Origin: Marivita hallyeonensis
GTDB taxonomy: Bacteria > Pseudomonadota > Alphaproteobacteria > Rhodobacterales > Rhodobacteraceae
DNA: 64,000 nt
Assembly: GCF_900129875.1 (NCBI RefSeq)
Contig: NZ_FQXC01000002.1
Coordinates: forward strand, 558,001 to 622,000
Reading direction: 5' to 3'
Both the position numbers and the translations under genes were made by a program. Every line of letters begins with the position of its first letter. The first letter of the stretch is position 1. Positions 33,113-41,562 of this stretch are shown here, one piece after another. Below the pieces are notes generated by a model that saw only the letters and a program-made list of their open reading frames with translations, did no database searches and was not told the origin of the DNA.

Positions 33113-34321
33113 TCAGGTTGGTCTCGTGATCGTTATCTGCGTCACATCGCAGTTTCCGCTAAGGAAGGTGGACGCGCAAGAGGTCAGGTAAAAATTCCAC
33201 ATGCGCCGGAATCGATCGTCGAACCCCAGTCGCGCCACCTGATCCCACTTTTCGTTGAAAGTCTCGTGCCAGCGGCGCAGCGTCTGGCTATAGCTTTCAC
33301 CAAATTCTATGGACCGCGCCACGTTCAATCCCGCGCTCTCGATCTCGGTCCGCAACACGCTGGGACTGGGCAACATCCCACCCGGAAAGATATATTTCTG
33401 AATGAAATCAACGCCCCGGTTGTAAATCTCCCATCGCGAATCCTCTACCGTGATGATCTGCAACGTCGCGTTCTTGCCAGGCTTCAGGCAGTTCTTCACC
33501 GCCGAGAAATAGGTCGGCCAATATTTCTGCCCGACCGCCTCGAACATCTCGATCGATGCGATCCCGTCATACGTGCCTTTTTCGTCACGATAATCCTGAA
33601 GCTTGAAGGTCACACGATCCGACAATCCGGCCTTTGCGATCCGGTCGACCGCGTATGCGTATTGCTCCCGAGAGATTGTCAGCCCGGTCACCTTAAGACC
33701 GCGTTCCTTCGCGGCGTATTCGGCAAAGCCGCCCCAACCGCAGCCGATCTCGAGCACATGATCCCCGGGTTGCGCGCCCATCTGATCGACCATGCTCTTG
33801 TATTTCGCGATCTGGGCCTTCTCGGTGCTTTCCTGTCCCGTCTCGAACAGAGCCGAGGAATAGGTCATCGTGTCGTCCAGCCACAGCGCGTAGAAATCAT
33901 TGCCCAAATCGTAGTGATAGCTGATGTTTTTCTTGGCCTGTCGCTTGGAATTCGACTGCAGCCAGAACCGCATCTGTTCGTACCACCGCACAAAGGTCAG
34001 CCCCGGAAAGCTGTCATAGACATCGTTGTTGTCGCCATGGACGAAATCCATGAACGCCTGCAAATCCGGCGTACTCCACCAGCCATCGAGATAGGCGTCG
34101 CTGAACCCGAGATCCCCGTCCCGGATGAGCCGGGCAAAAAGATCGGTGTTGTGCACGTGAACTTCCGCCACCGGTCCGGGCTCTGCCCCTTGCGCCCGGA
34201 AATGTCGCCCGTCCGGCAGAATGAAATCGATCCGCCCCTTGCGAAGCTTGTCTGCCATCCCAAAGACCTGCGCAAAATAACGGGGCAAATTCGGCTGGTC
34301 CGCCGTCGAAGTCAGGATCAT
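33113..34321 (-). CDS. cfa: Cyclopropane-fatty-acyl-phospholipid synthase family methyltransferase
   Basis: A 402-residue enzyme. The N-terminal lipid-binding domain is residues 1-110. The SAM motif VLEIGCGWGGFAEYA lies at about 186-200, and the family signatures YHYDLGNDFYALWLD, MTYSSALF, SIEMFEAVG and DFIQKYIFPGG follow. It adds a methylene bridge from SAM to unsaturated acyl chains of membrane lipids, or a related acyl methylation. It is the first gene of the long minus-strand series leading through trgAB-cysK. A 194-bp divergent gap separates it from the HEIGH-motif gene. Confidence 0.9.
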   Translation of the reverse strand: MILTSTADQPNLPRYFAQVFGMADKLRKGRIDFILPDGRHFRAQGAEPGPVAEVHVHNTDLFARLIRDGDLGFSDAYLDGWWSTPDLQAFMDFVHGDNNDVYDSFPGLTFVRWYEQMRFWLQSNSKRQAKKNISYHYDLGNDFYALWLDDTMTYSSALFETGQESTEKAQIAKYKSMVDQMGAQPGDHVLEIGCGWGGFAEYAAKERGLKVTGLTISREQYAYAVDRIAKAGLSDRVTFKLQDYRDEKGTYDGIASIEMFEAVGQKYWPTYFSAVKNCLKPGKNATLQIITVEDSRWEIYNRGVDFIQKYIFPGGMLPSPSVLRTEIESAGLNVARSIEFGESYSQTLRRWHETFNEKWDQVARLGFDDRFRRMWNFYLTSCASTFLSGNCDVTQITITRPT

Positions 34322-34370
34322 GTACCGCTTTCCGATGTCTGAATTTATTTACACCTATCAGAGCCTTATG

Positions 34371-34400
34371 TTGACAGGCAAGTTCCTACCAGACTTAGAA
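34371..34400 (+). promoter_or_regulatory. Candidate promoter of the HEIGH-motif gene
   Basis: A consensus -35 TTGACA at 34371-34376 is followed after 18-19 bp by a weak -10 (TTAGAA/TAGAAC near 34395-34401). It lies in the AT-rich divergent gap between cfa and the plus-strand gene, about 115 bp before that gene's ATG. The -10 is poor, so this is only a suggestion. Confidence 0.3.
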
Positions 34401-34515
34401 CGGTCGCCGGAAAAGCAAATCCTGACCTGCGCCATTCCTGAATTTCAACCAATCTTCGAGTCGGCGCATATTTTCGCGCCGCGACACCAAATTCCTTTTT
34501 CAGGAGATAATTGCT

Positions 34516-35175
34516 ATGACCATTCGTGTTATCACACCCTCCGTTCGCAGTCGCCGGAACAAGCTGCGTGACCAGTTGCAGACAGCCGGGCTGAGCATGG
34601 CCGATGCGCATCAACGCGTCTACGATGCCTACCCCGTGGCGCTGGAATTGCTCGATGCCGGCTTCGAAATCATCGATGAGGTCCGCCAAGCACCGCGTCA
34701 GGATCGCGTCGATGCCTTCATGGCCGAACCGCTTCTGGTCGAGTTCTTCGGCGAAGCGACGCGCGTGCGCCACGTCAACAATGTGCATCGTCGCCTGGAA
34801 GGCTTACGCGACCGCGTGGAGCGGGGCTTTACGGTTGCCTTGAAACCTGACGGGAAGAAGACACCGCTGGCACAGACCACCGGGGCCCTGAACACCACAC
34901 GCGTGCGCTTCCGGCTCTACACACGGGGCATCCGCCTCGACATCTGGGACCTTGCCGCGCTGATCAATCACGAGATCGGTCACCAGTGGTTCAAGGATCA
35001 AAAGCTGGGAACGGAACCCGTCTACGGCACTCAGGCGGCACGCGACCTTGCCAGGTACCATCCACGCCGTGCCCGCAAGAGCACTGAAAACTACGAACAG
35101 TTCTGTTCGGCAGCCCATATCGCGGAAGGCCTGCAAAGCAACCGCGACGATTTGGAAGTCTTCCTGGCAGCCTGA
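34516..35175 (+). CDS. Protein of unknown function with an HEIGH zinc-metallopeptidase-like motif
   Basis: A 219-residue protein without signal peptide or membrane helix. Residues 1-110 are helical and charged. At about 155-159 the sequence reads NHEIGHQWFKDQ, an HExxH zincin signature preceded by a helix (IWDLAALI). Possible third ligands are the His in RYHPRR or Glu/His in NYEQFCSAAHIAEG, but neither spacing is a family standard. It starts behind TCAGGAGA with ideal spacing and is monocistronic, convergent with the photolyase gene. I do not recognise the family. A non-peptidase metal protein, or a chance motif, are alternatives. Confidence 0.75.
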   Translation: MTIRVITPSVRSRRNKLRDQLQTAGLSMADAHQRVYDAYPVALELLDAGFEIIDEVRQAPRQDRVDAFMAEPLLVEFFGEATRVRHVNNVHRRLEGLRDRVERGFTVALKPDGKKTPLAQTTGALNTTRVRFRLYTRGIRLDIWDLAALINHEIGHQWFKDQKLGTEPVYGTQAARDLARYHPRRARKSTENYEQFCSAAHIAEGLQSNRDDLEVFLAA

Positions 35176-35195
35176 GCCGGATCAGCGCGAGCGCG

Positions 35196-36611
35196 CTAGA
35201 AATCCCGGTCCTCATACGCGGACAGAGCCCGCTTGCGCCCCTCATCCGGAGCCACAATCGGCTCCGGATATGCATCCTCAGGCGACATGTTCCAAGACTT
35301 CGGGATCGCGTCGAAATAGGCCAGCGCGTCCTCGTGCGGGTTCTCGTATTCCTCGGCGATCCAGCGGCTCACGTAGTCCCGGTCCTTGTCGAACTTGTCG
35401 AGCTGCGTCACCGGATTGAACACCCGAAAATAGGGCGTTGCGTCCGGACCTGATCCCGCTGACCACTGCCAGCCCATCGCGTTCGAGGCCGGATCCCAGT
35501 CGATCAGGCAGTCCTTGAACCACTCCAGTCCGATCTTCCAGTGGCACATCAGATGCTTGGTCAGATAGCTCGCCACGATCATCCGCCCGCGATTGTGCAT
35601 CCGGCCGGTGACATACATCTCACGCATCGCCGCATCGACAAACCGGATGCCCGTGCGCCCCTGCTTCCACGCCTTGACCTCGGCCTTGCGCTCATCCTCG
35701 TTCCACGGGAAGGCTTCCCACTCCTCGCGCCAGTTGTCCGACAGAATGCGCGGCGTGTGCCACATCAGGTGGTAGGCGAACTCGCGCCAGACCAGCTCTT
35801 TCAAAAAAGTCTCCGCGCCGGCCTTTCCCTCGTCCAATGCCCGCTGGCCGGCATGCCAGCACTGCGCCGGGCTGATCTCACCAAGGCTGAGATTCTCTGA
35901 CAGGTTCGACGTCCCGTCCACACCCGGAATGTCCCGTGTGGTGTCGTACTCCGCCACCTTGGACGCCATGAAGGCCCCAAGCCGGGACTGCGCCGCCGCC
36001 TCACCCAGTTGGACAAAAGGCCGGACGATCTGCGCCCCACGGTCCATCTCGGCATCCAGCGCCCAGTCCTCAAGCGTATCGCTGTCCGGCCATGTCTCTG
36101 GCGCGGGCACGGAAGACGGGGCAGACAGCGGTTTGTCGACCGACCGGTCCCGCACAGCCTTCCAGAACGGCGTGTAGACCTTGTAGAATGCGCCCTGCTT
36201 GGTCTCGACGGTCCACGGTTCGAACATCAGATGCCCGGTAAAGCTTTCCGCCTCGATCCCCGCCTTTTTCAGCGCGGCCTTGACATCGCTGTCGCGCTCC
36301 ACCGCGTCCGGATCATAGGCTCGTTGCCAGTAGACAGCCGTCGCTCCGGTCTCTTCGACCAACGCCGGGATCACCGCGCGCGCATCGCCCGACCGCAGGA
36401 CGAGCCGACTGCCGACCCCTTCCAGCGCCTCCGCGAAACTCTCGAGCCCAAGCCCCAGACGCCATTTCGGCGCAGCACCCAGACCGTCGACAGCGTCGTC
36501 CCGGATGAACACCGGGATCACTGGACCACCCCGCTTGACCGCCGCGCTCAGCGCCGCGTGATCGCTCAACCGCAAATCGCGCCGTATCCAGACAAGTGTC
36601 GTTTCAGCCAT
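35196..36611 (-). CDS. phrB: Deoxyribodipyrimidine photolyase (class I CPD photolyase/cryptochrome family)
   Basis: A 471-residue flavoprotein. The N-terminal photolyase domain starts LVWIRRDLRLSDHAAL and would hold the antenna. The C-terminal FAD domain shows WKQGRTGIRFVDAAMRE, MHNRGRMIVASYLTKHL and WDPASNAMGWQWSAGSGPD. It repairs UV-induced cyclobutane dimers using blue light. I start at ATG 36611 (GGGCGGAAG upstream), nine codons inside the longest frame. Length and motifs are complete. A cryptochrome or (6-4) function cannot be excluded by eye, but the motif set fits class I CPD enzymes. Confidence 0.92.
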   Translation of the reverse strand: MAETTLVWIRRDLRLSDHAALSAAVKRGGPVIPVFIRDDAVDGLGAAPKWRLGLGLESFAEALEGVGSRLVLRSGDARAVIPALVEETGATAVYWQRAYDPDAVERDSDVKAALKKAGIEAESFTGHLMFEPWTVETKQGAFYKVYTPFWKAVRDRSVDKPLSAPSSVPAPETWPDSDTLEDWALDAEMDRGAQIVRPFVQLGEAAAQSRLGAFMASKVAEYDTTRDIPGVDGTSNLSENLSLGEISPAQCWHAGQRALDEGKAGAETFLKELVWREFAYHLMWHTPRILSDNWREEWEAFPWNEDERKAEVKAWKQGRTGIRFVDAAMREMYVTGRMHNRGRMIVASYLTKHLMCHWKIGLEWFKDCLIDWDPASNAMGWQWSAGSGPDATPYFRVFNPVTQLDKFDKDRDYVSRWIAEEYENPHEDALAYFDAIPKSWNMSPEDAYPEPIVAPDEGRKRALSAYEDRDF

Positions 36612-36691
36612 CTTCCGCCCCTCGCACGTCTTTGTCACCGACCTAAGCGCACCCTTGGAAAGGTCAAACGCCCTCTCCCGCTTCTCTGTTT

Positions 36692-36742
36692 CCCAAATAC
36701 CTCGGGGGAGGCCGCCGCAGGCGGACGGGGGCGGAGCCCCTC
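36692..36742. repeat. GC-rich extragenic repeat-like element
   Basis: Between phrB and bioY lies a stretch beginning CCCAAATACCTCGGGGGAGG and ending GGGGGCGGAGCCCC, containing internal inverted parts (GCCGCCGCAGGCGG). This composition resembles short extragenic elements common in Rhodobacterales genomes (from memory). It is not coding. Confidence 0.45.
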
Positions 36743-36759
36743 ACCCGACCCGCCAAAAG

Positions 36760-36786
36760 AAAAACCCCCGCCGATCCGGCGAGGGC
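36760..36786 (-). terminator. Rho-independent terminator of bioY
   Basis: Read on the minus strand, a stem of about 9 bp (CCCTCGCCG / CGGCGGGGG with one mismatch, 3-nt loop, 36765-36785) is followed by TTTTT. It lies about 30 bp after the bioY stop. Confidence 0.85.
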
Positions 36787-36813
36787 TTCCATGATTTTAC
36801 CAGTTGGTCAAAT

Positions 36814-37404
36814 TTACGACTGGCGCGCCTTCAGCGCTTTCCACGCACCGGTGACGATCAACGCGGCGAGGATCGCTTTCACGGCATCGCCGATCAGGAA
36901 CGGTGCGGTGAAGTATGTCCAGTAGTAGCCCATGTCCTGACCGACCCAACCGGCCTCGACACCCGTGGCAGATGCAACCGCCATCGGCCATGCAATGCCC
37001 GGGACGTAGAGCAGAGCAGCGAGGACCAGTGTCACGAGGGCCGTCGACACAAATCCTTTTGCAACTCCGCGATCCGCGGCCAGACCGGCAAGCCCCGCCA
37101 TCACGACAAACCCGAACAGGAAGCCCGCGGTCGGGCCGACAAAAGCGAGGCCGTTCATGCCATTGGCAAAGACCGGCAAGCCGATTGCACCGTACCCCAG
37201 ATAGGTCAAAAGCGTCGCCGTGCCGAGCCGCGCGCCGAAGCTCAGCCCGATCACAAGTATCGCCAGCGTCTGAAGTGTCATTGGCACCGGAAAGAACGGC
37301 ACCGAGATCTGCGTGGCTGCCGCGATCAGCGCGGCCCCGCCCAGCGCAAGCAGGGTTTGACGCAGAAGTGTGGATTTCCCGAAGGCGGCTTGTGTCAGCG
37401 TCAT
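36814..37404 (-). CDS. bioY: Biotin transporter BioY (ECF substrate-binding component)
   Basis: A 196-residue membrane protein with six predicted helices and typical BioY segments: QISVPFFPVPMTLQTLAI, GYGAIGLPVFANG, GPTAGFLFGF and FTAPFLIGDAVKAILAA. It binds biotin in the membrane and works alone or with an ECF energising module, which is not in this window. The start is ATG 37404 after AGGAACG; the longest frame adds 42 implausible residues. It is monocistronic, with its own terminator and a candidate promoter containing a palindrome. Confidence 0.92.
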   Translation of the reverse strand: MTLTQAAFGKSTLLRQTLLALGGAALIAAATQISVPFFPVPMTLQTLAILVIGLSFGARLGTATLLTYLGYGAIGLPVFANGMNGLAFVGPTAGFLFGFVVMAGLAGLAADRGVAKGFVSTALVTLVLAALLYVPGIAWPMAVASATGVEAGWVGQDMGYYWTYFTAPFLIGDAVKAILAALIVTGAWKALKARQS

Positions 37405-37441
37405 GGTGAGCGTTCCTTTTACTGTCCCGTGTTTGACCTCG

Positions 37442-37470
37442 TTAATTCTGCAATTGCACAACCAAGTCAA
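37442..37470 (-). promoter_or_regulatory. Candidate bioY promoter with internal palindrome
   Basis: On the minus strand TTGACT (37465-37470) is followed after 17 bp by AATTAA (37442-37447). Between them lies the perfect 10-bp palindrome TGCAATTGCA (37449-37458), well placed for a repressor. It does not match the BioR-type TTATxxATAA box I would have expected in alphaproteobacteria. Confidence 0.4.
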
Positions 37471-37517
37471 GCACGAGCCCCTTGCGGTGGCTGCGCCAAA
37501 AAGGCATGTGGAGCGCC

Positions 37518-38174
37518 ATGACAGACACATCTCGCCCCATCGCTCTTGTCACCGGTGCCTCGCGTGGTCTCGGATTTGCCCTGGCTGAAGCCTTGGCCCC
37601 TACCCATCACGTTGTCGCCGTCGCGCGAACGGTGGGCGGGCTGGAGGATCTGGACGACCGCATTCAGGCCCATGGCGGCAGCGCGACGCTCGCCCCGATG
37701 GACGTCACGAACGCGGATGCAATGGCCCAGCTCTGCCGGTCGACTCATGACCGCTGGGGCCAGATTGCGCTCTGGGTCCATACCTCCATCCACGCCGCGC
37801 CCCTGACGCCGGCGAGCCATATGGACCCGAAGGATTGGAAAAAGTCGCTGTCGATCAACCTCGACGCCATGTCCCATTTGATCCCTTATGTGTCGGCACT
37901 GTTGAAGCCCGATGGCGTGGCCGCGTTCTTTGACGATGGGCATGCAGGCGAGAAGTTTTTCGGACATTACGGCACAACCAAAGCCGCGCAAATGGCGCTG
38001 GTGCGGTCTTGGCAGGCCGAGACGGAAAGCACCGGGCCGAAGGTGCGGATCCTGTCACCGAAACCGATGGCAACGGCCTTGCGAGCCCGGTTTTTTCCCG
38101 GCGAAGACCGGGCGCCGCTTGCCTCTCCGAAGGACGAAGCGGCCCGCCTTCTTCCGGAAATCCTGTCGGACTAA
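37518..38174 (+). CDS. Short-chain dehydrogenase/reductase family protein
   Basis: A 218-residue SDR. The NAD(P)-binding motif is TGASRGLG (residues 11-18), and the catalytic YxxxK is present as YGTTK (about 153-157). The NNAG strand motif is replaced by TSIHAA, which makes it an atypical member. The start is ATG 37518 (GTGGAG upstream). It precedes surE by 120 bp on the same strand. The substrate is unknown, and the altered NNAG position leaves doubt about its activity. Confidence 0.82.
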   Translation: MTDTSRPIALVTGASRGLGFALAEALAPTHHVVAVARTVGGLEDLDDRIQAHGGSATLAPMDVTNADAMAQLCRSTHDRWGQIALWVHTSIHAAPLTPASHMDPKDWKKSLSINLDAMSHLIPYVSALLKPDGVAAFFDDGHAGEKFFGHYGTTKAAQMALVRSWQAETESTGPKVRILSPKPMATALRARFFPGEDRAPLASPKDEAARLLPEILSD

Positions 38175-38294
38175 CCTCAACGGGATGCGGTGACGCATCC
38201 GTCCGTTTCCGTCAACGGAAACGCCGCACGCACCGGCGGAAGCTTGCCGCACGCGGGACCTTCGCCTATGCAGATCAAAACAGGGGCAGAGCCG

Positions 38295-39083
38295 ATGCGC
38301 ATACTCATCACCAATGACGACGGGATCAACGCACCGGGGCTGAAGGTGTTGTTCGACATCGCCAAAGAGCTCGCCGGAGAAACCGGAGAGGTCTGGACGG
38401 TCGCTCCCGCGTTCGAGCAATCCGGCGTCGGCCATTGCATCAGCTACACCCACCCCATGATGGTCAGCCAGATGCGCGGCGAAAACCGCTATGCCGCTGA
38501 AGGCAGCCCGGCGGATTGCGTCCTTGCGGGTCTGCATGACGTGATGGTGGGCAACCCGCCGGATCTGGTGCTGTCGGGCGTGAACCGCGGCAACAATTCG
38601 GCTGAGAACGCGCTCTATTCCGGCACACTGGGTGGTGCGATGGAAGCCGCGCTGCAGGGCATCCCGGCGATTGCGCTGTCGCAGTATTACGGACCCGACA
38701 ATCTGCACGCCGAAGACCCGTTCGAAGCGGCGCTTGTGCACGGGGCCGAGGTTGTCCGGCGGATTCTTGCCCATGACCCGAAGGATCAGTCAGGCTACCG
38801 GCTCTTCTACAATGTGAACTTCCCGCCCGTTCCCGCCGCCGTGGTCAAAGGCACACGGATCACGCCGCAGGGCATCCGGCAAGGTACGCGTTTTTCGGTG
38901 GAGCCGCACAACTCACCCTCGGGTCGCCGCTTCCTTTGGATCAAGGGCGGCGATCAGCGTGCGCCAACGGCACCGGGCAGCGACGCGCACGAGAACCTAG
39001 CCGGATATATCAGCGTGACACCCATGCGCGCGGACCTCACCGCCGAGGATCACCTTGCCCGCCTTCAGGACGCCTTCGGCTGA
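38295..39083 (+). CDS. surE: 5'-nucleotidase / stationary-phase survival protein SurE
   Basis: A 262-residue phosphatase of the SurE family. The N-terminal metal site is [10 protein letters not shown], followed by GLKVL, then [11 protein letters not shown], and the conserved [22 protein letters not shown]. It removes phosphate from nucleoside 5'- or 3'-monophosphates in the cytoplasm. The start is ATG 38295 (AGGGGCAGAG upstream); the longer frame adds a non-homologous 35-residue leader. Its stop overlaps the pcm ATG (TGATG), giving the classic surE-pcm-nlpD order. Confidence 0.94.
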   Translation: MRILITNDDGINAPGLKVLFDIAKELAGETGEVWTVAPAFEQSGVGHCISYTHPMMVSQMRGENRYAAEGSPADCVLAGLHDVMVGNPPDLVLSGVNRGNNSAENALYSGTLGGAMEAALQGIPAIALSQYYGPDNLHAEDPFEAALVHGAEVVRRILAHDPKDQSGYRLFYNVNFPPVPAAVVKGTRITPQGIRQGTRFSVEPHNSPSGRRFLWIKGGDQRAPTAPGSDAHENLAGYISVTPMRADLTAEDHLARLQDAFG

Positions 39084-39724
39084 TGGACGACGCGGAACGC
39101 AAGATGCAGTTCCTCTATGCGCTGCGGTCCCGTGGCGTGACGAACAACTCTGTGCTCACCGCGATGGAAAAGATCGACCGCGCACCGTTTATTAAGGGGT
39201 ATTTCGCCGAACGCGCCTATGAGGACATGCCTCTTCCGATTGCCTGCGGGCAGACGATCAGCCAGCCATCGGTGGTCGGCCTGATGACGCAGGCGCTCGA
39301 GGTTACACCGCGTGACACCGTGCTCGAGGTGGGTACCGGATCGGGCTACCAGGCCGCGATCCTGAGCCAGCTGGCGCGCCGCGTCTACACTGTGGACCGG
39401 CATCAGCGGCTTGTCCGGGAGGCGCGCGAGGTGTTTGACGATCTGGGCCTCACCAACGTCACCGCCTTTACCGCCGATGGCAGTTTCGGCCTTCCCGACC
39501 AGGCCCCGTTTGATCGCATTCTTGTGACCGCCGCCGCCGAGGACCCGCCCGGCCCTCTCTTGGCGCAGCTGAAGGTGGGCGGTATCATGGTCTTGCCCGT
39601 GGGCCAGTCCGACACCGTGCAACACCTCATCCGGGTGCGGCGAACGCCCGACGGGCTTGAATATGACGAATTGCGCCCGGTTCGCTTTGTGCCACTGATC
39701 GAAGGGGTGGCTCGCGACGCATAA
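39083..39724 (+). CDS. pcm: Protein-L-isoaspartate O-methyltransferase
   Basis: A 213-residue SAM methyltransferase. It shows the PCMT signature around [23 protein letters not shown] motif [15 protein letters not shown] (about 88-102), the acidic end of strand 2 (VYTVDR) and the strand [12 protein letters not shown]. It methylates L-isoaspartyl residues to start repair of aged proteins. It overlaps surE by 3 nt (TGATG geometry) and precedes nlpD by 61 bp, as in many proteobacteria. Confidence 0.94.
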   Translation: MDDAERKMQFLYALRSRGVTNNSVLTAMEKIDRAPFIKGYFAERAYEDMPLPIACGQTISQPSVVGLMTQALEVTPRDTVLEVGTGSGYQAAILSQLARRVYTVDRHQRLVREAREVFDDLGLTNVTAFTADGSFGLPDQAPFDRILVTAAAEDPPGPLLAQLKVGGIMVLPVGQSDTVQHLIRVRRTPDGLEYDELRPVRFVPLIEGVARDA

Positions 39725-39785
39725 TGCGGGCATAGTAAGAGGTATGACGACCGGGGGAACAACCGGCGCATTTGAGGATATCGAC

Positions 39786-40967
39786 ATGGCTTTCAACCCG
39801 CTCTTCCGCCGATCCGCGTTCCGACTTGGCACGGGCCTGTCAGCGCTCGCGCTTCTGACCGCCTGTTCCGAACCGCTCGACCTGGATATGCGGGGCATCA
39901 TGAACGGCGGGTTCAATACGGCCGACGCCGCCCGTGCTGCCACGGCGCAGCGTCCCGATCCGGACGATCGCGGTGTGATCTCATATCCCAATTATCAGGT
40001 GGCCGTGGCGCGACGGGGTGACACGCTGGGCGCGCTGGCGCGCCGGGTCGGTCTACCGGCCGAAGAACTGGCGCGCTTCAACGGCATTCAGACCGGTGAT
40101 GTCCTGCGCGCAGGCGAGATCATCGCCCTGCCCCGCCGCGTGGCGGAACCATCCCCGGCGACGGGTGCCGTTGCGACGGGTCCGATCCGTCCGCCCTCTG
40201 AGGTGGACATCACAACGCTTGCCAGCGACGCCATCGAACGCTCCGCCCCAACACCCGCGCGCCAACCCGCGCCGCAGACGGGCAACGAACCGGTACGCCA
40301 CAAGGTCAAACGCGGCGAGACGGCGTTCACCATTGCCCGTCTTTATAACGTGTCCGTCCGGTCTCTGGCCGAGTGGAACGGGCTCGACAGTGATTTCTCC
40401 CTGCGCGAGGGGCAGTTCCTGCTGATCCCGGTCGCCACAGCGGCCCCGCCCCGCAGTACGGGTCCGACCGCGCCGGGCACAGGCTCTCCCACGCCGCAAC
40501 CGCCATCGGCGTCTCAACCTCTCCCGGACGAGTCGCCCGCACCTGCGTCACAGGCCGAAGCCGAGCCGGAAGAACCGGTGGCCGACGTCGGGGCGCAAAC
40601 CGCTGCCAGCGCGTCGAACGCGGCGATGAGCTTTCCGGTGCAGGGCAGCATCATCCGCGAATACGCGAAGGGCCGGAACGATGGCATCGATATCGGCGCG
40701 TCGGTCGGCACCAGTGTGAAGGCCGCCGCAAGCGGTCAGGTCGCGGCGATCACCACGAATACCGATGGCATCAACATCCTTGTCGTGCGCCATCCGGACA
40801 ATCTTTTGACGGTTTACACGCATGTCGACGGCATCTCGGTGTCCAAGGGCGATGCGGTGAGCCGCGGCCAGACCATCGCCAAGGTTGCGGATTTCGATCC
40901 GCCGCGCGTCCATTTCGAGGTGCGCAAGGGCTTCGACAGCGTCGATCCAATGGACTACCTGCGCTGA
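39786..40967 (+). CDS. nlpD: NlpD-like lipoprotein: two LysM domains and a degenerate M23/LytM domain
   Basis: A 393-residue lipoprotein with lipobox LLTAC (Cys27). LysM 1 is at about 60-110 (QVAVARRGDTLGALARRVG). LysM 2 is at about 165-212 (HKVKRGETAFTIARLYNVS), followed by a Pro/Ala-rich linker. The LytM domain is at 280-393. In the LytM domain the first zinc His is absent: the canonical HxGIDIAA reads NDGIDIGA, while YTHVDGI and VHFEVRKG remain. This implies a non-catalytic activator of cell-separation amidases, like NlpD/EnvC. The start is ATG 39786 before the lipoprotein signal. The context surE-pcm supports the name. Confidence 0.88.
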   Translation: MAFNPLFRRSAFRLGTGLSALALLTACSEPLDLDMRGIMNGGFNTADAARAATAQRPDPDDRGVISYPNYQVAVARRGDTLGALARRVGLPAEELARFNGIQTGDVLRAGEIIALPRRVAEPSPATGAVATGPIRPPSEVDITTLASDAIERSAPTPARQPAPQTGNEPVRHKVKRGETAFTIARLYNVSVRSLAEWNGLDSDFSLREGQFLLIPVATAAPPRSTGPTAPGTGSPTPQPPSASQPLPDESPAPASQAEAEPEEPVADVGAQTAASASNAAMSFPVQGSIIREYAKGRNDGIDIGASVGTSVKAAASGQVAAITTNTDGINILVVRHPDNLLTVYTHVDGISVSKGDAVSRGQTIAKVADFDPPRVHFEVRKGFDSVDPMDYLR

Positions 40968-40991
40968 CTTTAATTTTTTCTTCAGAGGTCA

Positions 40992-41015
40992 AAGATTATT
41001 CGTACGAATAATCTT
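40992..41015. repeat. Perfect 24-bp palindrome between convergent genes
   Basis: The half site AAGATTATTCGT is followed at once by its exact reverse complement (centre 41003/41004). It fills the 49-bp gap between nlpD and the convergent PIN gene. As RNA it could form a 10-bp stem with a GUAC loop in either direction, hence a possible bidirectional terminator, although a clear U-run does not follow directly. T-rich sequence lies about 10 bp away on the nlpD side. Confidence 0.7.
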
Positions 41016-41016
41016 G

Positions 41017-41562
41017 TCAGCGCCCAGTAATTTTTTTCCCGAGCCGGGGAAGCCGGGCTTTTTTCAACAACTTCCGTCGGTCCCACTCTTCGCCCGACAA
41101 CCGTTCGGCTTCTGCATGCACGGCGTCGATCACGGATGTCACCGTTTCGGGCTGCGCCGCAAAAAGTCCGATCAGAAAGCCGTCGGGATCCGACCGGGAC
41201 AGCCCCTCCTCCGCCAGAATACCGCGCGGGAAGTCCTTGGCATTCATCGTGACGATCAGATCGGCGTTTCCCGCAATCGCCGCCGCGAGCACGTGGACGT
41301 CATGCACGTCCGGCAGCCACAGCCGGTCCAGCAGCCCCGATGGCACCGCAACCTCGGCCTTCGGCCATGCCGCCGATACCATGGCAATCTCTGCCGCGGC
41401 CTGCGCCTCGCCTTCGGACCCGAGCTTCACCGCCGCACGGCGCCATTCCTCGAGGATGCGCCCTGACCAAAGCGGTTCGAACAGCCCTGCCTTGGCCACA
41501 CCGAGAAGCACCTCGCGCATGACCGTGGGGTACAGCACGTTTGTATCCAACAGGACCTTCAC
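41017..41562 (-). CDS. PIN-domain protein
   Basis: A 181-residue protein whose N-terminus is VLLDTNVL (first acidic residue). Glu follows in LEEWRR, then Asp in LPDVHDVHVLAAA, and the final acidic strand is ADLIVTMNAKDFP, so the four-acid PIN nuclease site appears intact. The start is GTG 41562, overlapping the upstream methyltransferase stop (GTGA); the longest frame adds 58 residues in the wrong context. PIN proteins cut RNA and are often VapC toxins. No antitoxin gene is next to it, and it is coupled to an rRNA methyltransferase, so a housekeeping RNA role is possible. Confidence 0.8.
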   Translation of the reverse strand: MKVLLDTNVLYPTVMREVLLGVAKAGLFEPLWSGRILEEWRRAAVKLGSEGEAQAAAEIAMVSAAWPKAEVAVPSGLLDRLWLPDVHDVHVLAAAIAGNADLIVTMNAKDFPRGILAEEGLSRSDPDGFLIGLFAAQPETVTSVIDAVHAEAERLSGEEWDRRKLLKKARLPRLGKKITGR

